From assembly GCA_016703965.1 (NCBI GenBank), contig JADJBB010000002.1, positions 1 to 64,000 on the forward strand: DNA of 64,000 bases, given 5' to 3'. Numbering within the stretch: position 1 is the stretch's first letter; the number at the start of each line of letters is the position of its first letter. Shown here piece after piece: positions 48,920 through 57,714 of this stretch. The notes under the pieces are model-generated. The model searched no databases and was not told where the DNA came from. It was given only the letters and a program-made list of their open reading frames with translations. Both the position numbers and the translations under genes were made by a program. Source of the DNA: Acidobacteriota bacterium. Its GTDB lineage: Bacteria; Acidobacteriota; Blastocatellia; Pyrinomonadales; Pyrinomonadaceae.

Positions 48920-49866
48920 AATTTCGCTGGATCCGGCATCGGCGACAGCACCGCGAACTTGATAAACTCCGGCAGCCCTTCCTCGGTCTTCTTAGAGAAT
49001 TTGTAAACCTGCGTGAGACGCTCTTTCCATTGAGCGGCGTTCGGGTTCTTCTCGGCTTCACCTTTCTTGAATGCTCGTGCGTACGCATCCATCATCAATT
49101 CGATGGCTTTAGTTATGCGGTCGTTAGCCGTTTTGAAGTCCGCATCGTTGATCGTTTTGGCGGCAACTTTGGCCTTCAGATCGGTCGAGAGTTTGGCGTA
49201 AACGTCTTCGTAATACGAGGCGATCAGATAGTACGGCAGCGAGCTTTCCTTGACCGGGGCGTTGAAAGTCGTGGCTTTGTAGATGTTTGCCGCCGCCTCT
49301 TTGTAGTCAGTGTCGATCACAATGTAGCCCGGAATGTAGTACATCCACGCGAGGGCCTCGTCCTTGTCCTTATATGGGGCAAAGGTCTTCGGCGTCGTGC
49401 CCGATTCGATCGCCTGAGCCGCACTTTTCGCGAAGCTGATCGTCTCATTTGCGTAGGTCTTGTTGCGGGTCGTTCCCAAGGAGTTGTAACCAGCGTGCGC
49501 CAGATTGATCATAACGCTGACATCGTCGGGGTGCTCCGCCAGAATATCTTTGCCCAGTGCAAAGGCATCGGCGGGCTTGTTTCCGTCCACTGCGGCGAAG
49601 AACGAATTCTCGCGATAACCCTCAACGAAAGCCTTGACCTGATTGACAGCCTTGTCTTTCCCGTCCTTATTGTCCTTCCCAAAGCGGGCGACAAAATCCT
49701 TCCCCAGCGGATACGCCTTCGCCATATCTTCGGGATTTTTGGTGGCAACCAGGGCGGCGATCTCCTTGAGTGCCTCGTCCTTCGACTTCGGTTTTTGGGC
49801 AGTGCCAACAGCGGTAAATAAGGCCGCGAACAGGAAAAGCAACGCAAAATTAGTACGGAATCTCAT
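48916..49866 (-). CDS. Secreted helical repeat protein, unknown
   Basis: 316 residues. Signal peptide FALLFLFAALFTAVGTAQ. The mature part is alpha-helical with Ala/Lys-rich TPR-like segments: ALKEIAALVATKNPEDMAKA, DVSVMINLAHAGYNSLGTTR, YLIASYYEDVYAKLSTDLKA, AIELMMDAYARAFKKGE. Probably a periplasmic scaffold. A broken copy of its first codons and its upstream region lies at 50771-50906. No family recognised beyond TPR-like. Confidence 0.75.
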   Translation of the reverse strand: MRFRTNFALLFLFAALFTAVGTAQKPKSKDEALKEIAALVATKNPEDMAKAYPLGKDFVARFGKDNKDGKDKAVNQVKAFVEGYRENSFFAAVDGNKPADAFALGKDILAEHPDDVSVMINLAHAGYNSLGTTRNKTYANETISFAKSAAQAIESGTTPKTFAPYKDKDEALAWMYYIPGYIVIDTDYKEAAANIYKATTFNAPVKESSLPYYLIASYYEDVYAKLSTDLKAKVAAKTINDADFKTANDRITKAIELMMDAYARAFKKGEAEKNPNAAQWKERLTQVYKFSKKTEEGLPEFIKFAVLSPMPDPAKF

Positions 49867-50096
49867 CGAATATTAAATCGTCTCCAGTTTTGTTCTGACA
49901 GCTTGGATTTTATCAAACACAGGTTCGTTTTTACTAAGCAAGCGAGCCAAACAGCTGGTGCGAAAAAACGCAGATAAGCGGATAAGGACCGCTCGGACGG
50001 CGGAATAATATGCCATAGCTTCGACCAGCGGATCTACCTGGTCCGGATGCAGGTCGTTCCCGCTCTTCGCGGCGAGAAAGACATTACTGCGACACG

Positions 50097-50720
50097 CTAT
50101 CCGCAATGACAGTTGTCACAAGTTTCGCCCCGAAGTGCGTCAACGCCTTCTTTCGAGATTATCGGAACCATTATTAAAGCCGCGACCGGATCGGCCCACC
50201 ACCAACCGAAGATCGCGTTGAGAAGCAGGCCGCCGAGCAAGATAGCCGAAAGATACGTGCAAAGATCGGTCTGGCGTGAATCCGCGTGCATAGCTTTGCT
50301 GTTCAGACTGGCGGCCACTTTTCGTTTCGCTCGCGCAAGCCAGGGCATGACAACCAGCGAGAGAGCGGCGATGCCGATTCCGGCATAGCTGGCTTCTGGA
50401 AGTTCGCGATAAGCCAGCGATTTCAAGGCATCGAAGCCAACGTAGGTCGCAAGGGCAAGAAAACTGATGCCCACGAGCCGCAGAGCTAGCTTTTCTCTGC
50501 GGTCACCCGCGACCAACCGCCAAAGGATTATCGCGCCCGACGAAACCTCTATGACCGAGTCAACGCCAAAGCCGACCAAGGCTATACTTCCAGCGAGGAT
50601 TCCCGCTCCGACCGCAAGAATACCTTCAAGGGAATTCCAAATGATCGTCAGATACGCGAGGCGACGCCCGCGACTAATCATCTGACCGTTCCGGCGGTCG
50701 ATTTCAAATGCCGTATCCAT
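50097..50720 (-). CDS. Cation efflux (CDF-type) transporter, short form
   Basis: 207 residues with about six membrane helices. SIALVGFGVDSVIEVSSGAI replaces the usual S-x-AL-x-x-D-x-x-x-x of the CDF second helix, and KAMHADSRQTDLCTYLSAIL then AIFGWWWADPVAALIMVPII matches the fifth-sixth helices. It ends in GETCDNCHCG, a Cys/His motif likely to bind metal. It would export a divalent metal such as zinc or cobalt. It lacks the CDF C-terminal cytoplasmic domain. Confidence 0.8.
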   Translation of the reverse strand: MDTAFEIDRRNGQMISRGRRLAYLTIIWNSLEGILAVGAGILAGSIALVGFGVDSVIEVSSGAIILWRLVAGDRREKLALRLVGISFLALATYVGFDALKSLAYRELPEASYAGIGIAALSLVVMPWLARAKRKVAASLNSKAMHADSRQTDLCTYLSAILLGGLLLNAIFGWWWADPVAALIMVPIISKEGVDALRGETCDNCHCG

Positions 50721-50770
50721 GGATTTAGTTTACCACTCTGTAGCGTATCGGAGTGGATACTGAGCGATTG

Positions 50771-50906
50771 CACCTCGTTCTTCGAATTCGGTTTCTGGGC
50801 ACTGCCACTAGCGGTAACACGACTGCAACAGGAAAAGCAGCGCAAAATTAGTATGGAATCTCATCGAATATTAAATCGTCTCCATTTTTGATCTGACCGC
50901 TTGGAT
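50771..50906 (-). pseudogene. Broken copy of the 5' end of the 48916-49866 gene
   Basis: Colinear with 49771-49908 with scattered mismatches and small indels. The ATG at 50864 reads MRFHTNFALLFL, like the parent MRFRTNFALLFL, then meets a stop within 20 codons. The parental upstream region (GAATATTAAATCGTCTCC) is duplicated too. The remaining 485 nt gap to 51206 holds no gene that I can support. Confidence 0.7.
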
Positions 50907-51205
50907 AGAGAGCCAAACAGCACATCCCTACAAAGCTAACTCGCCTCGTGTTAAAAATTGTTTACTGTGAACAAATACGCACTGCTGCGAAAAAATATCC
51001 GCGCATCTCCGCCCTGTTCCTGATCGCAGAGCTACATTTTGCGGGCAAAATACCGTCGTTTCTGATGGAACGGTAATTGCCAAGTTCGAATTGACCCCGC
51101 TTTGACAACTTCACGATCTTTCCGCGTACGCATACATCGGTTGGCCTCCCGCACAACGTTTTTCGATGCCGGTCATACGCAGTGTCTAAACAAGGAGGTT
51201 CAAAA

Positions 51206-52774
51206 ATGGTCCCGAATATTCATAAGCTAAAGCTCATCGTTCTCGCCCTATTTATTCTCGGTTCCTTGATCATAGTTTTTACCGGCGACCGCTCGGCCAC
51301 GGAGGTTGAGGCTCGCTCAAACGGTTCGCCAAATGCCCGCACGGGAGCTCCGAGTGAGCAAACGTGCACCAGCTGTCACAACTCAAATAGCGGCCCCGGA
51401 ACGATCCAGATATTAGCACCCGCGACCTATACGCCGGGCCAAACTATTCAGATAACGGTCACGCAAGCCACGACCGACACCACGCGGAGAGCATGGGGAT
51501 TTCAGCTCACGGCGCTCGATACGGCGACAAATTCGAAGGCAGGAACGCTCACCGCCACGACCTCCTTCACAGCGGTTGCAAATTCTTCGACGCGGCAGTA
51601 TATGAACCAATCCGGAACCGGCGTATTTCGAGGGCAGGCAAACGGAGCAACCTGGACATTTAACTGGACAGCCCCGGCCGCAAGCGTCGGGCCGGTCAAA
51701 TTCTACGCCGCCGGACTTCAAGCTGATAATCAGGACGATGATACAGGCGATCAGATGTTCCTAACGAACCTAACTCTCTCCCCGGGAGCCGCAGCAACGC
51801 CTACACCGACACCAACACCGTTGCCACCAACACCAACGCCAACGCCGACACCGTTGCCGCCAACGCCAACGCCAACGCCGACACCGACACCGCTGCCGCC
51901 AACGCCGACGCCGACGCCAACGCCGCTGCCGCCAACTCCAACTCCAACGCCACTACCGCCGACGCCGACACCAACGCCGACACCAATGCCGACGCCGACT
52001 CCAACGCCCGCCTGTTTGCCGAACGCGAACGCGCTTCAGGATGGCGGCTTTGAGTCGACTAATGCTTTTGTAAATCCGAGTTGGACGTCCGTCTCGACAA
52101 CCGGTTCAACTCTCTGCAGCGGGGCGGGGTGCGGACTCGGGGCGGTACCGCGAACCGGAGCCGGATTTATTCGTTTCGACGGCCTCAGCGATGGGTCATC
52201 TGCTTACACGGCGAGCGTCCAGCAGACCGTGGTCATTCCGGTCGGCAGTAATGCGGTGCTCAGATACTATTTGAAAGCCGGCATGCTGACTGCCCCGGCA
52301 AATTCGGCGGTTACAATTTCTCTGGGAGGCACGGTTGTCCAAACGATCAACGAGCCGGCGGTCGCGGACAATGATTATGTGCTCCGGTTCGTCGATCTGT
52401 CGGCATTCGCGGACGGAGTGCCGCGGACGCTGAGTTTTAACTACACACGTCCTGCGGGAACATCCGGAAGCGATGTGGTCATGATCGACGACGCCGCCCT
52501 CGGCATTAATTGCGGCGAAACGGCCGCATCCATTACCGGCAGGGTACTAACCCCGAACGGCCTCGGCGTGCAGAACGCAGTGGTAGTCCTGATCGACCCG
52601 AACGGCCTCCGTCGCATCGCGACCACCAGTTCGTTCGGCATTTTCACATTCGAAAATGTCCCGGCGACACAGGTCTACATGATCGGCGTCCGCTCAAAAC
52701 GCTACCGCTACCCAACCCGAAGCATGCTCGTCACCGCCAACATGACGAACATCGATTTCTGGGGACTTCAGTAG
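51206..52774 (+). CDS. Exported choice-of-anchor-V protein with CxxCH motif and Pro-Thr linker
   Basis: 522 residues from the ATG at 51206, which has a strong AAGGAGG site 7 nt upstream. Signal peptide LIVLALFILGSLIIVFTG. Reeler-like choice-of-anchor-V domain (~35-190): SNGSPNARTGAPSEQTCTSC then HNSNSG, a single haem-type CxxCH, and AGTLTATTSFTAVANSSTRQ. A long TPTPTP/LPPTPTP linker (~200-275) leads to a jelly-roll domain (~285-440, NALQDGGFESTNAFVNPSW) and a carboxypeptidase-regulatory-like domain (~445-522, SITGRVLTPNGLGVQNAVVV). Probably cell-surface; whether haem is bound is unknown. Confidence 0.85.
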   Translation: MVPNIHKLKLIVLALFILGSLIIVFTGDRSATEVEARSNGSPNARTGAPSEQTCTSCHNSNSGPGTIQILAPATYTPGQTIQITVTQATTDTTRRAWGFQLTALDTATNSKAGTLTATTSFTAVANSSTRQYMNQSGTGVFRGQANGATWTFNWTAPAASVGPVKFYAAGLQADNQDDDTGDQMFLTNLTLSPGAAATPTPTPTPLPPTPTPTPTPLPPTPTPTPTPTPLPPTPTPTPTPLPPTPTPTPLPPTPTPTPTPMPTPTPTPACLPNANALQDGGFESTNAFVNPSWTSVSTTGSTLCSGAGCGLGAVPRTGAGFIRFDGLSDGSSAYTASVQQTVVIPVGSNAVLRYYLKAGMLTAPANSAVTISLGGTVVQTINEPAVADNDYVLRFVDLSAFADGVPRTLSFNYTRPAGTSGSDVVMIDDAALGINCGETAASITGRVLTPNGLGVQNAVVVLIDPNGLRRIATTSSFGIFTFENVPATQVYMIGVRSKRYRYPTRSMLVTANMTNIDFWGLQ

Positions 52775-52787
52775 TAGAAAACAAAAT

Positions 52788-52819
52788 GCCCCGCGTTGAT
52801 CGCTAGATCAACGCGGGGC
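52788..52819 (+). terminator. Strong hairpin after the surface-protein gene
   Basis: GCCCCGCGTTGATC (52788-52801) pairs perfectly with 52806-52819 around a 4-nt loop and is followed by TAATTTTAAG, 13 nt after the stop. Confidence 0.75.
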
Positions 52820-52836
52820 GTAATTTTAAGGCTTTC

Positions 52837-53030
52837 GACTGGAGCTCAAGCATTTTGCTTGCCAACGCCGGTTCCTCCGGCGTAATCGGCTTCTGACTGG
52901 AACGCGGCCGCCCTCGGCTGCAACGCCGGTTCCTCCGGCGTGACCGACGTTAGTATCTTCCAAATCGATCAATAACCCCGGCCATCAGCGTCCTCAAAGC
53001 AGGACGCTTGCAGGCGAGGGCGCCTGCGTT
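52837..53030. repeat. Degenerate palindromic-element cluster
   Basis: The stretch up to 53106 holds no gene. A decayed arm of the 30-bp element lies at 52837-52864. Two ACGCCGG/CCGGCGT stems (52865-52883 and 52923-52941), each with TTCCT in the loop, follow, and then a segment AGGCGAGGGCGCCTGCGTT to 53030, whose ending matches one at 62.5 kb. Confidence 0.55.
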
Positions 53031-53106
53031 CCCGGCTTTGTGAACGGAATTACAATTTTGTGCCATTTAACAGCTATTTAAGGTGCTGTTTTCCGGCGGG
53101 TTGAAT

Positions 53107-53367
53107 ATGGTCGTCAGGTTGTCTAGGGTATTCAATAAAGAGACCATGGCACCAAAGTTCATAAGTCATATTGCCGATTCGTTAGGGCTGACCGTAGAGG
53201 TCGAGTTTTTGACGGGCGGCGAAAAGCGGCTGCGGGTTTACAAGGGTGCGAAGCTGATCTTCGTCGGATCAACACCGGCGGTCGAAAAGTTCCTGAGCCG
53301 CTACACCCATGTTCCCCCAACCATTCACCGGCCGCTCGAGATCAATGAAAATAGCTATAAAGACTGA
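53107..53367 (+). CDS. Small hypothetical protein
   Basis: 86 residues from ATG 53107; a GTG at 53083 and an ATG at 53146 are alternatives, and none has a clear ribosome site. The core APKFISHIADSLGLTVEVEF, TGGEKRLRVYKGAKLIFVG, PAVEKFLSRYTHVPP reads as a small alpha/beta domain. Palindromic element copy B begins 2 nt after the stop. No family or function recognised. Confidence 0.5.
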   Translation: MVVRLSRVFNKETMAPKFISHIADSLGLTVEVEFLTGGEKRLRVYKGAKLIFVGSTPAVEKFLSRYTHVPPTIHRPLEINENSYKD

Positions 53368-53368
53368 C

Positions 53369-53518
53369 GACTGGAGCGGCAAGCATCCCTGCTTGCCACA
53401 CCGAGGCTTCCTCGGTGTTATAAACTCTTGATTTTCGCAAGCTGGTGTCACCCTTAAACCTTAACTCTTAACGCCGGAGGAACCGGCGTGGCAGGCAGGG
53501 ATGCTTGCCGCTCCAGTC
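53369..53518. repeat. Composite palindromic element, copy B (30-bp arms)
   Basis: Arms 53369-53398 and 53489-53518 are reverse complements at 29 of 30 positions and match the arms of copy A (46790-46930). Inner hairpins are CACCGAGG/CCTCGGTG (53398-53416) and CGCCGG/CCGGCG (53472-53488). The middle is unrelated to copy A. Confidence 0.8.
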
Positions 53519-53527
53519 GAGCATCGC

Positions 53528-53926
53528 TCATTTATATCTTGACCCGCGGCCGACCGTTACGGTGCGGTTCAGGTCGAGGAGTAGGACGCCGTCGTTATCT
53601 AGTTCCGCACCTTCGAAAAGCAGTGTCCTGTCGATCTGCAGGCGGAAGTGCTGGCAGAATGCCGATGCCGAGATGCGGTGATAGTCGCCTGAGCTGCCGT
53701 GCTTTTTGACGCGGAATGCGTAGCTTTTGTGCGGATCGACCGGCTTGATGCCGATGATCCGGCGATTGCCGTCATAGAGCATTTCGACCGCCGGGTGTCG
53801 ATCGATCGCATCGAATGCCTTTCCATTTAGATAGATAACGTGCCGCGGGCCGATCGTCACCCGCAATCCGGGCCGAGCCGTCCTGCCATGCTGCCTTCCT
53901 TCGAATCTGGTCCATTTGCTGTTCAT
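53528..53926 (-). CDS. Small conserved-looking protein, unknown function
   Basis: 132 residues from the ATG at 53926, which has an excellent AGGAGGC site 8 nt upstream on its strand; a longer frame to 54022 starts inside upstream repeats and is rejected. Sequence: RPGLRVTIGPRHVIYLNGKA, DRHPAVEMLYDGNRRIIGIK, HKSYAFRVKKHGSSGDYHRI, SASAFCQHFRLQID. It has a compact alpha/beta look with no signal peptide. I have seen similar small proteins in this phylum but know no function. Two tandem repeats lie just upstream of its start. Confidence 0.65.
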   Translation of the reverse strand: MNSKWTRFEGRQHGRTARPGLRVTIGPRHVIYLNGKAFDAIDRHPAVEMLYDGNRRIIGIKPVDPHKSYAFRVKKHGSSGDYHRISASAFCQHFRLQIDRTLLFEGAELDNDGVLLLDLNRTVTVGRGSRYK

Positions 53927-53987
53927 AATTCTTGCCTCCTGATAGTTCGTACAGCCAGAATTATCCCGAAACCAAATTCGAATTGAA

Positions 53988-54059
53988 ATGCCATTTTTCT
54001 CACATTGATAGGTTATGCACAAAATGACATGTTTTTCTCAGATTGATATGTTTTGCGTA
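53988..54059 (-). promoter_or_regulatory. Tandem direct repeats upstream of the 53528-53926 gene
   Basis: Two units about 36 nt apart (53988-54022 and 54024-54059) each contain, on the minus strand, TATCAATSTGAGAAAAA followed by a CAT/TGGC-like word. They sit 60-135 nt before the gene start in a 473-nt gap that holds no other gene besides the dnaK promoter. They look like a repeated protein-binding site. Confidence 0.5.
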
Positions 54060-54302
54060 CTTTTTGGTGAGAACAGCTAGTTCGCTCAATGAACGGCGAG
54101 AACGGCAAGGGGATCTTGTCGACGATAAGGTGGATCGTTGAAGAATACCTGAGCATATTTTCGCCAAAAAGCACCTTTACCAAACTGGCAAACACCTATA
54201 CCAAACGCTGGGAATACACTCGACCAAAAAGGGCTGGCCGCTCGACCAATGATCTGGTTATTTTGTCTGGTAAAGTCCCGCGCATATAAGGGCATAAATA
54301 AA

Positions 54303-54332
54303 CTTGACAACAACACACTCAACTATTATCAT
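54303..54332 (+). promoter_or_regulatory. dnaK promoter with overlapping HAIR-like (HspR) operator
   Basis: TTGACA (54304-54309), 17 nt, TATCAT (54327-54332). Over the -35 is CTTGACA-N7-ACTCAAC (54303-54323), close to the HAIR consensus CTTGAGT-N7-ACTCAAG bound by HspR. The regulator gene is the third gene of this operon. No CIRCE element was seen. Confidence 0.65.
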
Positions 54333-54399
54333 TTCTCCATGCTCAACTAAATGATTTTTATTAGAGCAGTGGCAATCATAATTTTTGGAGAGTAAATAT

Positions 54400-56337
54400 A
54401 TGAGCAAAATTATCGGTATCGATCTGGGAACGACCAATTCGGTCGTCGCCGTGATGGAAGGCGGCGAGCCCGTCGTCATCACGAACAGCGAAGGCGGACG
54501 TACAACTCCGTCGGTCGTTGCATTCACAAAGGACGGCAATCGTTTGGTCGGCCAGGTCGCCAAGCGTCAGGCCGTTACAAATCCTGAGAACACGCTTTAT
54601 TCGATCAAGCGTTTTATGGGCCGCAAGTACGATGAGGTCAACTCGGAGATCAAACAGGTTCCATACAAGGTAGAAAAGGCTTCGAATGGCGACGTGCGTA
54701 TCGACGCCGAAGGCAAGCAGTACAGCCCGCCCGAGATCGCAGCGATGGTGCTTCAGAAACTGAAGCAGTCAGCCGAAGATTACCTCGGGTCAAAAGTCGA
54801 CAAGGCTGTAATTACTGTGCCTGCTTACTTTAACGACGCTCAGCGGCAGGCAACGAAGGACGCCGGCAAGGTTGCCGGACTCGAAGTTCTACGTATCGTC
54901 AATGAGCCGACCGCGGCCGCTTTGGCGTACGGTTTGGACAAGAAAAAGGATGAGATCATCGCGGTCTTTGACTTCGGCGGCGGTACTTTTGACATCTCGG
55001 TCCTCGAGGTTGGCGAAGGCGTTGTCGAGGTAAAATCGACCAACGGCGACACTCACCTCGGCGGTGATGACGTGGATGAGATCCTCGTTAGCTGGATCAT
55101 CGATGAGTTCAAAAAAGATCAGGGGATCGACCTCCATAACGACAAAATGGCCCTTCAGAGGCTGAAAGAAGCCGGTGAAAAGGCCAAGGTCGAGCTCTCG
55201 TCGGCGATGGAAACGGAGATCAATCTGCCGTTCATCACGGCGGATGCTAGCGGTCCGAAGCATTTGGTGATGAAGCTCACGCGTTCGAAGTTCGAGCAGC
55301 TCGTCGAGCCCGTCCTCAAACGCTTGATGCCGCCGGTCGAGCAGGCCATCAAAGACGCCGGATTGACCGCCAAGGATATCGAGGAGATCGTACTGGTCGG
55401 CGGTTCGACGCGTATTCCTAAGGTCCAGGAAATGGTCAAGAACTTCTTCGGAAAAGAGCCGAATAAATCGGTCAACCCGGATGAGGTCGTGGCTCTCGGA
55501 GCAGCGGTTCAGGCCGGTGTTCTGGGCGGTGAGAAGACCGACATTCTCCTGCTCGACGTAACGCCGTTGACGCTGGGAATCGAGACCTTTGGTGGCGTAG
55601 CAACGCCGATGATCCAGAAGAACACGACCATTCCGACGCGTAAGTCGGAGATCTTTTCGACCGCTTCGGACAACCAGACTTCGGTTGAGGTCCACGTGCT
55701 CCAGGGCGAACGCCCGATGGCAGGGGATAACAAAACGCTCGGTAAATTTCACCTGGTCGGCATTCCACCCGCACCGCGCGGGGTGCCGCAGGTCGAGGTT
55801 ACGTTCGACATCGATGCCAACGGCATCGTGAACGTATCTGCTAAAGACGTCGGCACAGGCCGCGAGCAGAAGATCACGATCACCGCTTCGTCGGGCCTCT
55901 CGAAGGAGGAGATCGACCGGATGATGAAGGATGCCGAGTCGCATGCCGGTGAGGACGAAAAGAAAAAGGCCGTGATCGAAGGCCGAAACCGTCTGGACGG
56001 TTTGGTTTACAGCGTTGAAAAGACCATGTCCGAGAACAAAGATAAGGTCGATGCTGCAGCCGCCGGCGAGATCGAAGCCGCGATCGCCGAATCCAAAACC
56101 GCCCTCAGCGGCGAGGATGTCGACGCGATGAACAATGCCTTCGAGCGTCTGCAAACTGCTTCGCACAAGCTGGCCGAGGCGATCTATAGCCAGACGCCGC
56201 CACCTGAAGCGGACGGCGGTGCCGGTGATCAGGCGTCTTCTGCCGCAGCTGGTGCCGATAGTGATGGTGGGGCTTCTGCAAGCGATGATAACGTCATTGA
56301 TGCCGAGTATGTTGACGTGGAAGATGAGAAAAAGTAA
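54400..56337 (+). CDS. dnaK: Chaperone protein DnaK (Hsp70)
   Basis: 645 residues from the ATG at 54400 (TTTGGAGAG upstream); the frame to 54385 is not needed. ATPase motifs IGIDLGTTNSVVAVMEGG, VITVPAYFNDAQRQATKDAG, IAVFDFGGGTFDISVLEVG and VLVGGSTRIPKVQEMVKNFF. Substrate-binding domain from ~390 (VTPLTLGIETFGGVATPMI). The C-terminus is Gly/Ala/Ser-rich and ends in VIDAEYVDVEDEKK. ATP-dependent protein folding in the cytoplasm with DnaJ. First gene of dnaK-dnaJ-hspR. Confidence 0.98.
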   Translation: MSKIIGIDLGTTNSVVAVMEGGEPVVITNSEGGRTTPSVVAFTKDGNRLVGQVAKRQAVTNPENTLYSIKRFMGRKYDEVNSEIKQVPYKVEKASNGDVRIDAEGKQYSPPEIAAMVLQKLKQSAEDYLGSKVDKAVITVPAYFNDAQRQATKDAGKVAGLEVLRIVNEPTAAALAYGLDKKKDEIIAVFDFGGGTFDISVLEVGEGVVEVKSTNGDTHLGGDDVDEILVSWIIDEFKKDQGIDLHNDKMALQRLKEAGEKAKVELSSAMETEINLPFITADASGPKHLVMKLTRSKFEQLVEPVLKRLMPPVEQAIKDAGLTAKDIEEIVLVGGSTRIPKVQEMVKNFFGKEPNKSVNPDEVVALGAAVQAGVLGGEKTDILLLDVTPLTLGIETFGGVATPMIQKNTTIPTRKSEIFSTASDNQTSVEVHVLQGERPMAGDNKTLGKFHLVGIPPAPRGVPQVEVTFDIDANGIVNVSAKDVGTGREQKITITASSGLSKEEIDRMMKDAESHAGEDEKKKAVIEGRNRLDGLVYSVEKTMSENKDKVDAAAAGEIEAAIAESKTALSGEDVDAMNNAFERLQTASHKLAEAIYSQTPPPEADGGAGDQASSAAAGADSDGGASASDDNVIDAEYVDVEDEKK

Positions 56338-56472
56338 GCAGTGATCAGTAAGCGGTTGGCAGTGGGCTTCGTCGTTCACTGCCACCGCTTTTCTATGTTG
56401 CGATCGTTGATTGAAGATGCCAGGGTCTTGAGCTAAACTGCTCAGGGCCCGACGTTTACGGCTTACCAGCAA

Positions 56473-57651
56473 ATGGCTAAAAAAGACTATTACCAGATCC
56501 TCGGCGTAAAAAAAGACGCCAAAGCGGACGAAATCAAAAAGTCGTACCGTCGTCTCGCACGTAAGCATCATCCGGATGTAAATCCCGGTGACAAGGCTTC
56601 CGAGGATAAATTTAAAGAGGTTCAAGAAGCGTACGACGTCCTCTCGGACGACAAAAAGCGTAAGGTTTTTGACCGGTTTGGTTACTACGCGGACAATCTC
56701 GATCCGGACGCCTCGCCGTTCAGTTCCGGGGCCGCGGGTGGATCTGGGCCGGCGGGTGGATTTGACTTCTCGGGATTCGATTTTTCTAGCGGCGGACAGA
56801 CGGGCGGAAGTGGGTCGAGTTTTAGAGACATTTTCTCTGACCTTTTTGGGGGTGGCGGTGCAGGTTCCGGCAGGGCTGCTCAGCCAGAACCGCCTCGGGC
56901 GATGCCAAAGCGTGGACGTGACATTGAGATCCCGCTGGCATTGAGTTTTGAGGAGTCGTTTACCGGCCTTACGACTAACATTACAGTCAATCGAAGCGAG
57001 CAGTGTTCACGTTGCCAGGGTGCGGGCGACACCGGAGGGCCTGTCGTTACTTGTCCAACCTGTAAAGGCAGCGGCCAGGTAATGAAGACCGGGGGACGGC
57101 TGCAATTTTCGCAAAGCTGTTCAGATTGTGAAGGCACGGGCCGTCGTCGCCAGCCGTGTTCAGTTTGTCAAGGCAAAGGCGTCACTCCGAAGGCCGAGCA
57201 GGTGAAGATCAAAATTCCCGCCGGTGTTGATACTGGTTCTCGCGTACGAGTACCTAAGAAAGGCCATGGCGGGCGGCTGGGAGCCGAGCCCGGCGATCTG
57301 TTTATTTTGACAAATGTTGGTAAGCATCCCTTTCTGACCAGAAAAGGCGATAACGTCTATATCACGGTACCGATCACGGTTTCCGAGGCGGCTCTTGGTA
57401 CGAAGATCGAGGTGCCGACCGTCGAGGGGAAGGCGCAGTTGAAGATACCGTCGGGAACCGAATCGGGGCAGAAATTCAGGCTTCGCGAGCGTGGATTCCC
57501 GAGTTTGCGAAACCCGAGTTTGCGAGGAGATCAGTTCGTAGAAGTGAAGATCACTTTGCCGCGTGTTATCTCGGAGGAAACTAAGGAAGTTTTGCGGCAG
57601 TTTGAAAAGCTGAATCCGGAGAATCCGAGAAAGGTGATGGGATTGGAATAA
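56473..57651 (+). CDS. dnaJ: Chaperone protein DnaJ (Hsp40)
   Basis: 392 residues. J-domain 1-70 with the catalytic HPD in ARKHHPDVNPGDKAS. Gly/Phe/Ser-rich region ~75-135. Zinc-finger region ~175-240 with four C-x2-C-x-G-x-G units (CSRCQGAG, CPTCKGSG, CSDCEGTG, CSVCQGKG). C-terminal client-binding domains to ~385. Type A DnaJ stimulating DnaK. It is 135 nt after dnaK and 63 nt before hspR on the same strand. Confidence 0.98.
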   Translation: MAKKDYYQILGVKKDAKADEIKKSYRRLARKHHPDVNPGDKASEDKFKEVQEAYDVLSDDKKRKVFDRFGYYADNLDPDASPFSSGAAGGSGPAGGFDFSGFDFSSGGQTGGSGSSFRDIFSDLFGGGGAGSGRAAQPEPPRAMPKRGRDIEIPLALSFEESFTGLTTNITVNRSEQCSRCQGAGDTGGPVVTCPTCKGSGQVMKTGGRLQFSQSCSDCEGTGRRRQPCSVCQGKGVTPKAEQVKIKIPAGVDTGSRVRVPKKGHGGRLGAEPGDLFILTNVGKHPFLTRKGDNVYITVPITVSEAALGTKIEVPTVEGKAQLKIPSGTESGQKFRLRERGFPSLRNPSLRGDQFVEVKITLPRVISEETKEVLRQFEKLNPENPRKVMGLE

Positions 57652-57714
57652 GCTTTTGACTTTTGGTTTTTGGCCTTTGAAAACCAAGGACCAAATGCCG
57701 AATACCAATTTGCT

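Noticed and set aside
49873..50106. 77-residue minus-strand frame after the cation-efflux gene
   Set aside because: No ribosome site, no family, and its 3' part overlaps the promoter region of the next gene, part of which is duplicated at 50.8 kb.
54060..54300. CIRCE element for HrcA before dnaK
   Set aside because: No TTAGCACTC/GAGTGCTAA pair is present; the HAIR-like box is the better candidate.
54889..56625. Open frame of 578 codons on the minus strand opposite dnaK
   Set aside because: It is antisense to an obvious dnaK gene, its product has no protein-family features, and long antisense frames are a known effect of dnaK codon bias.
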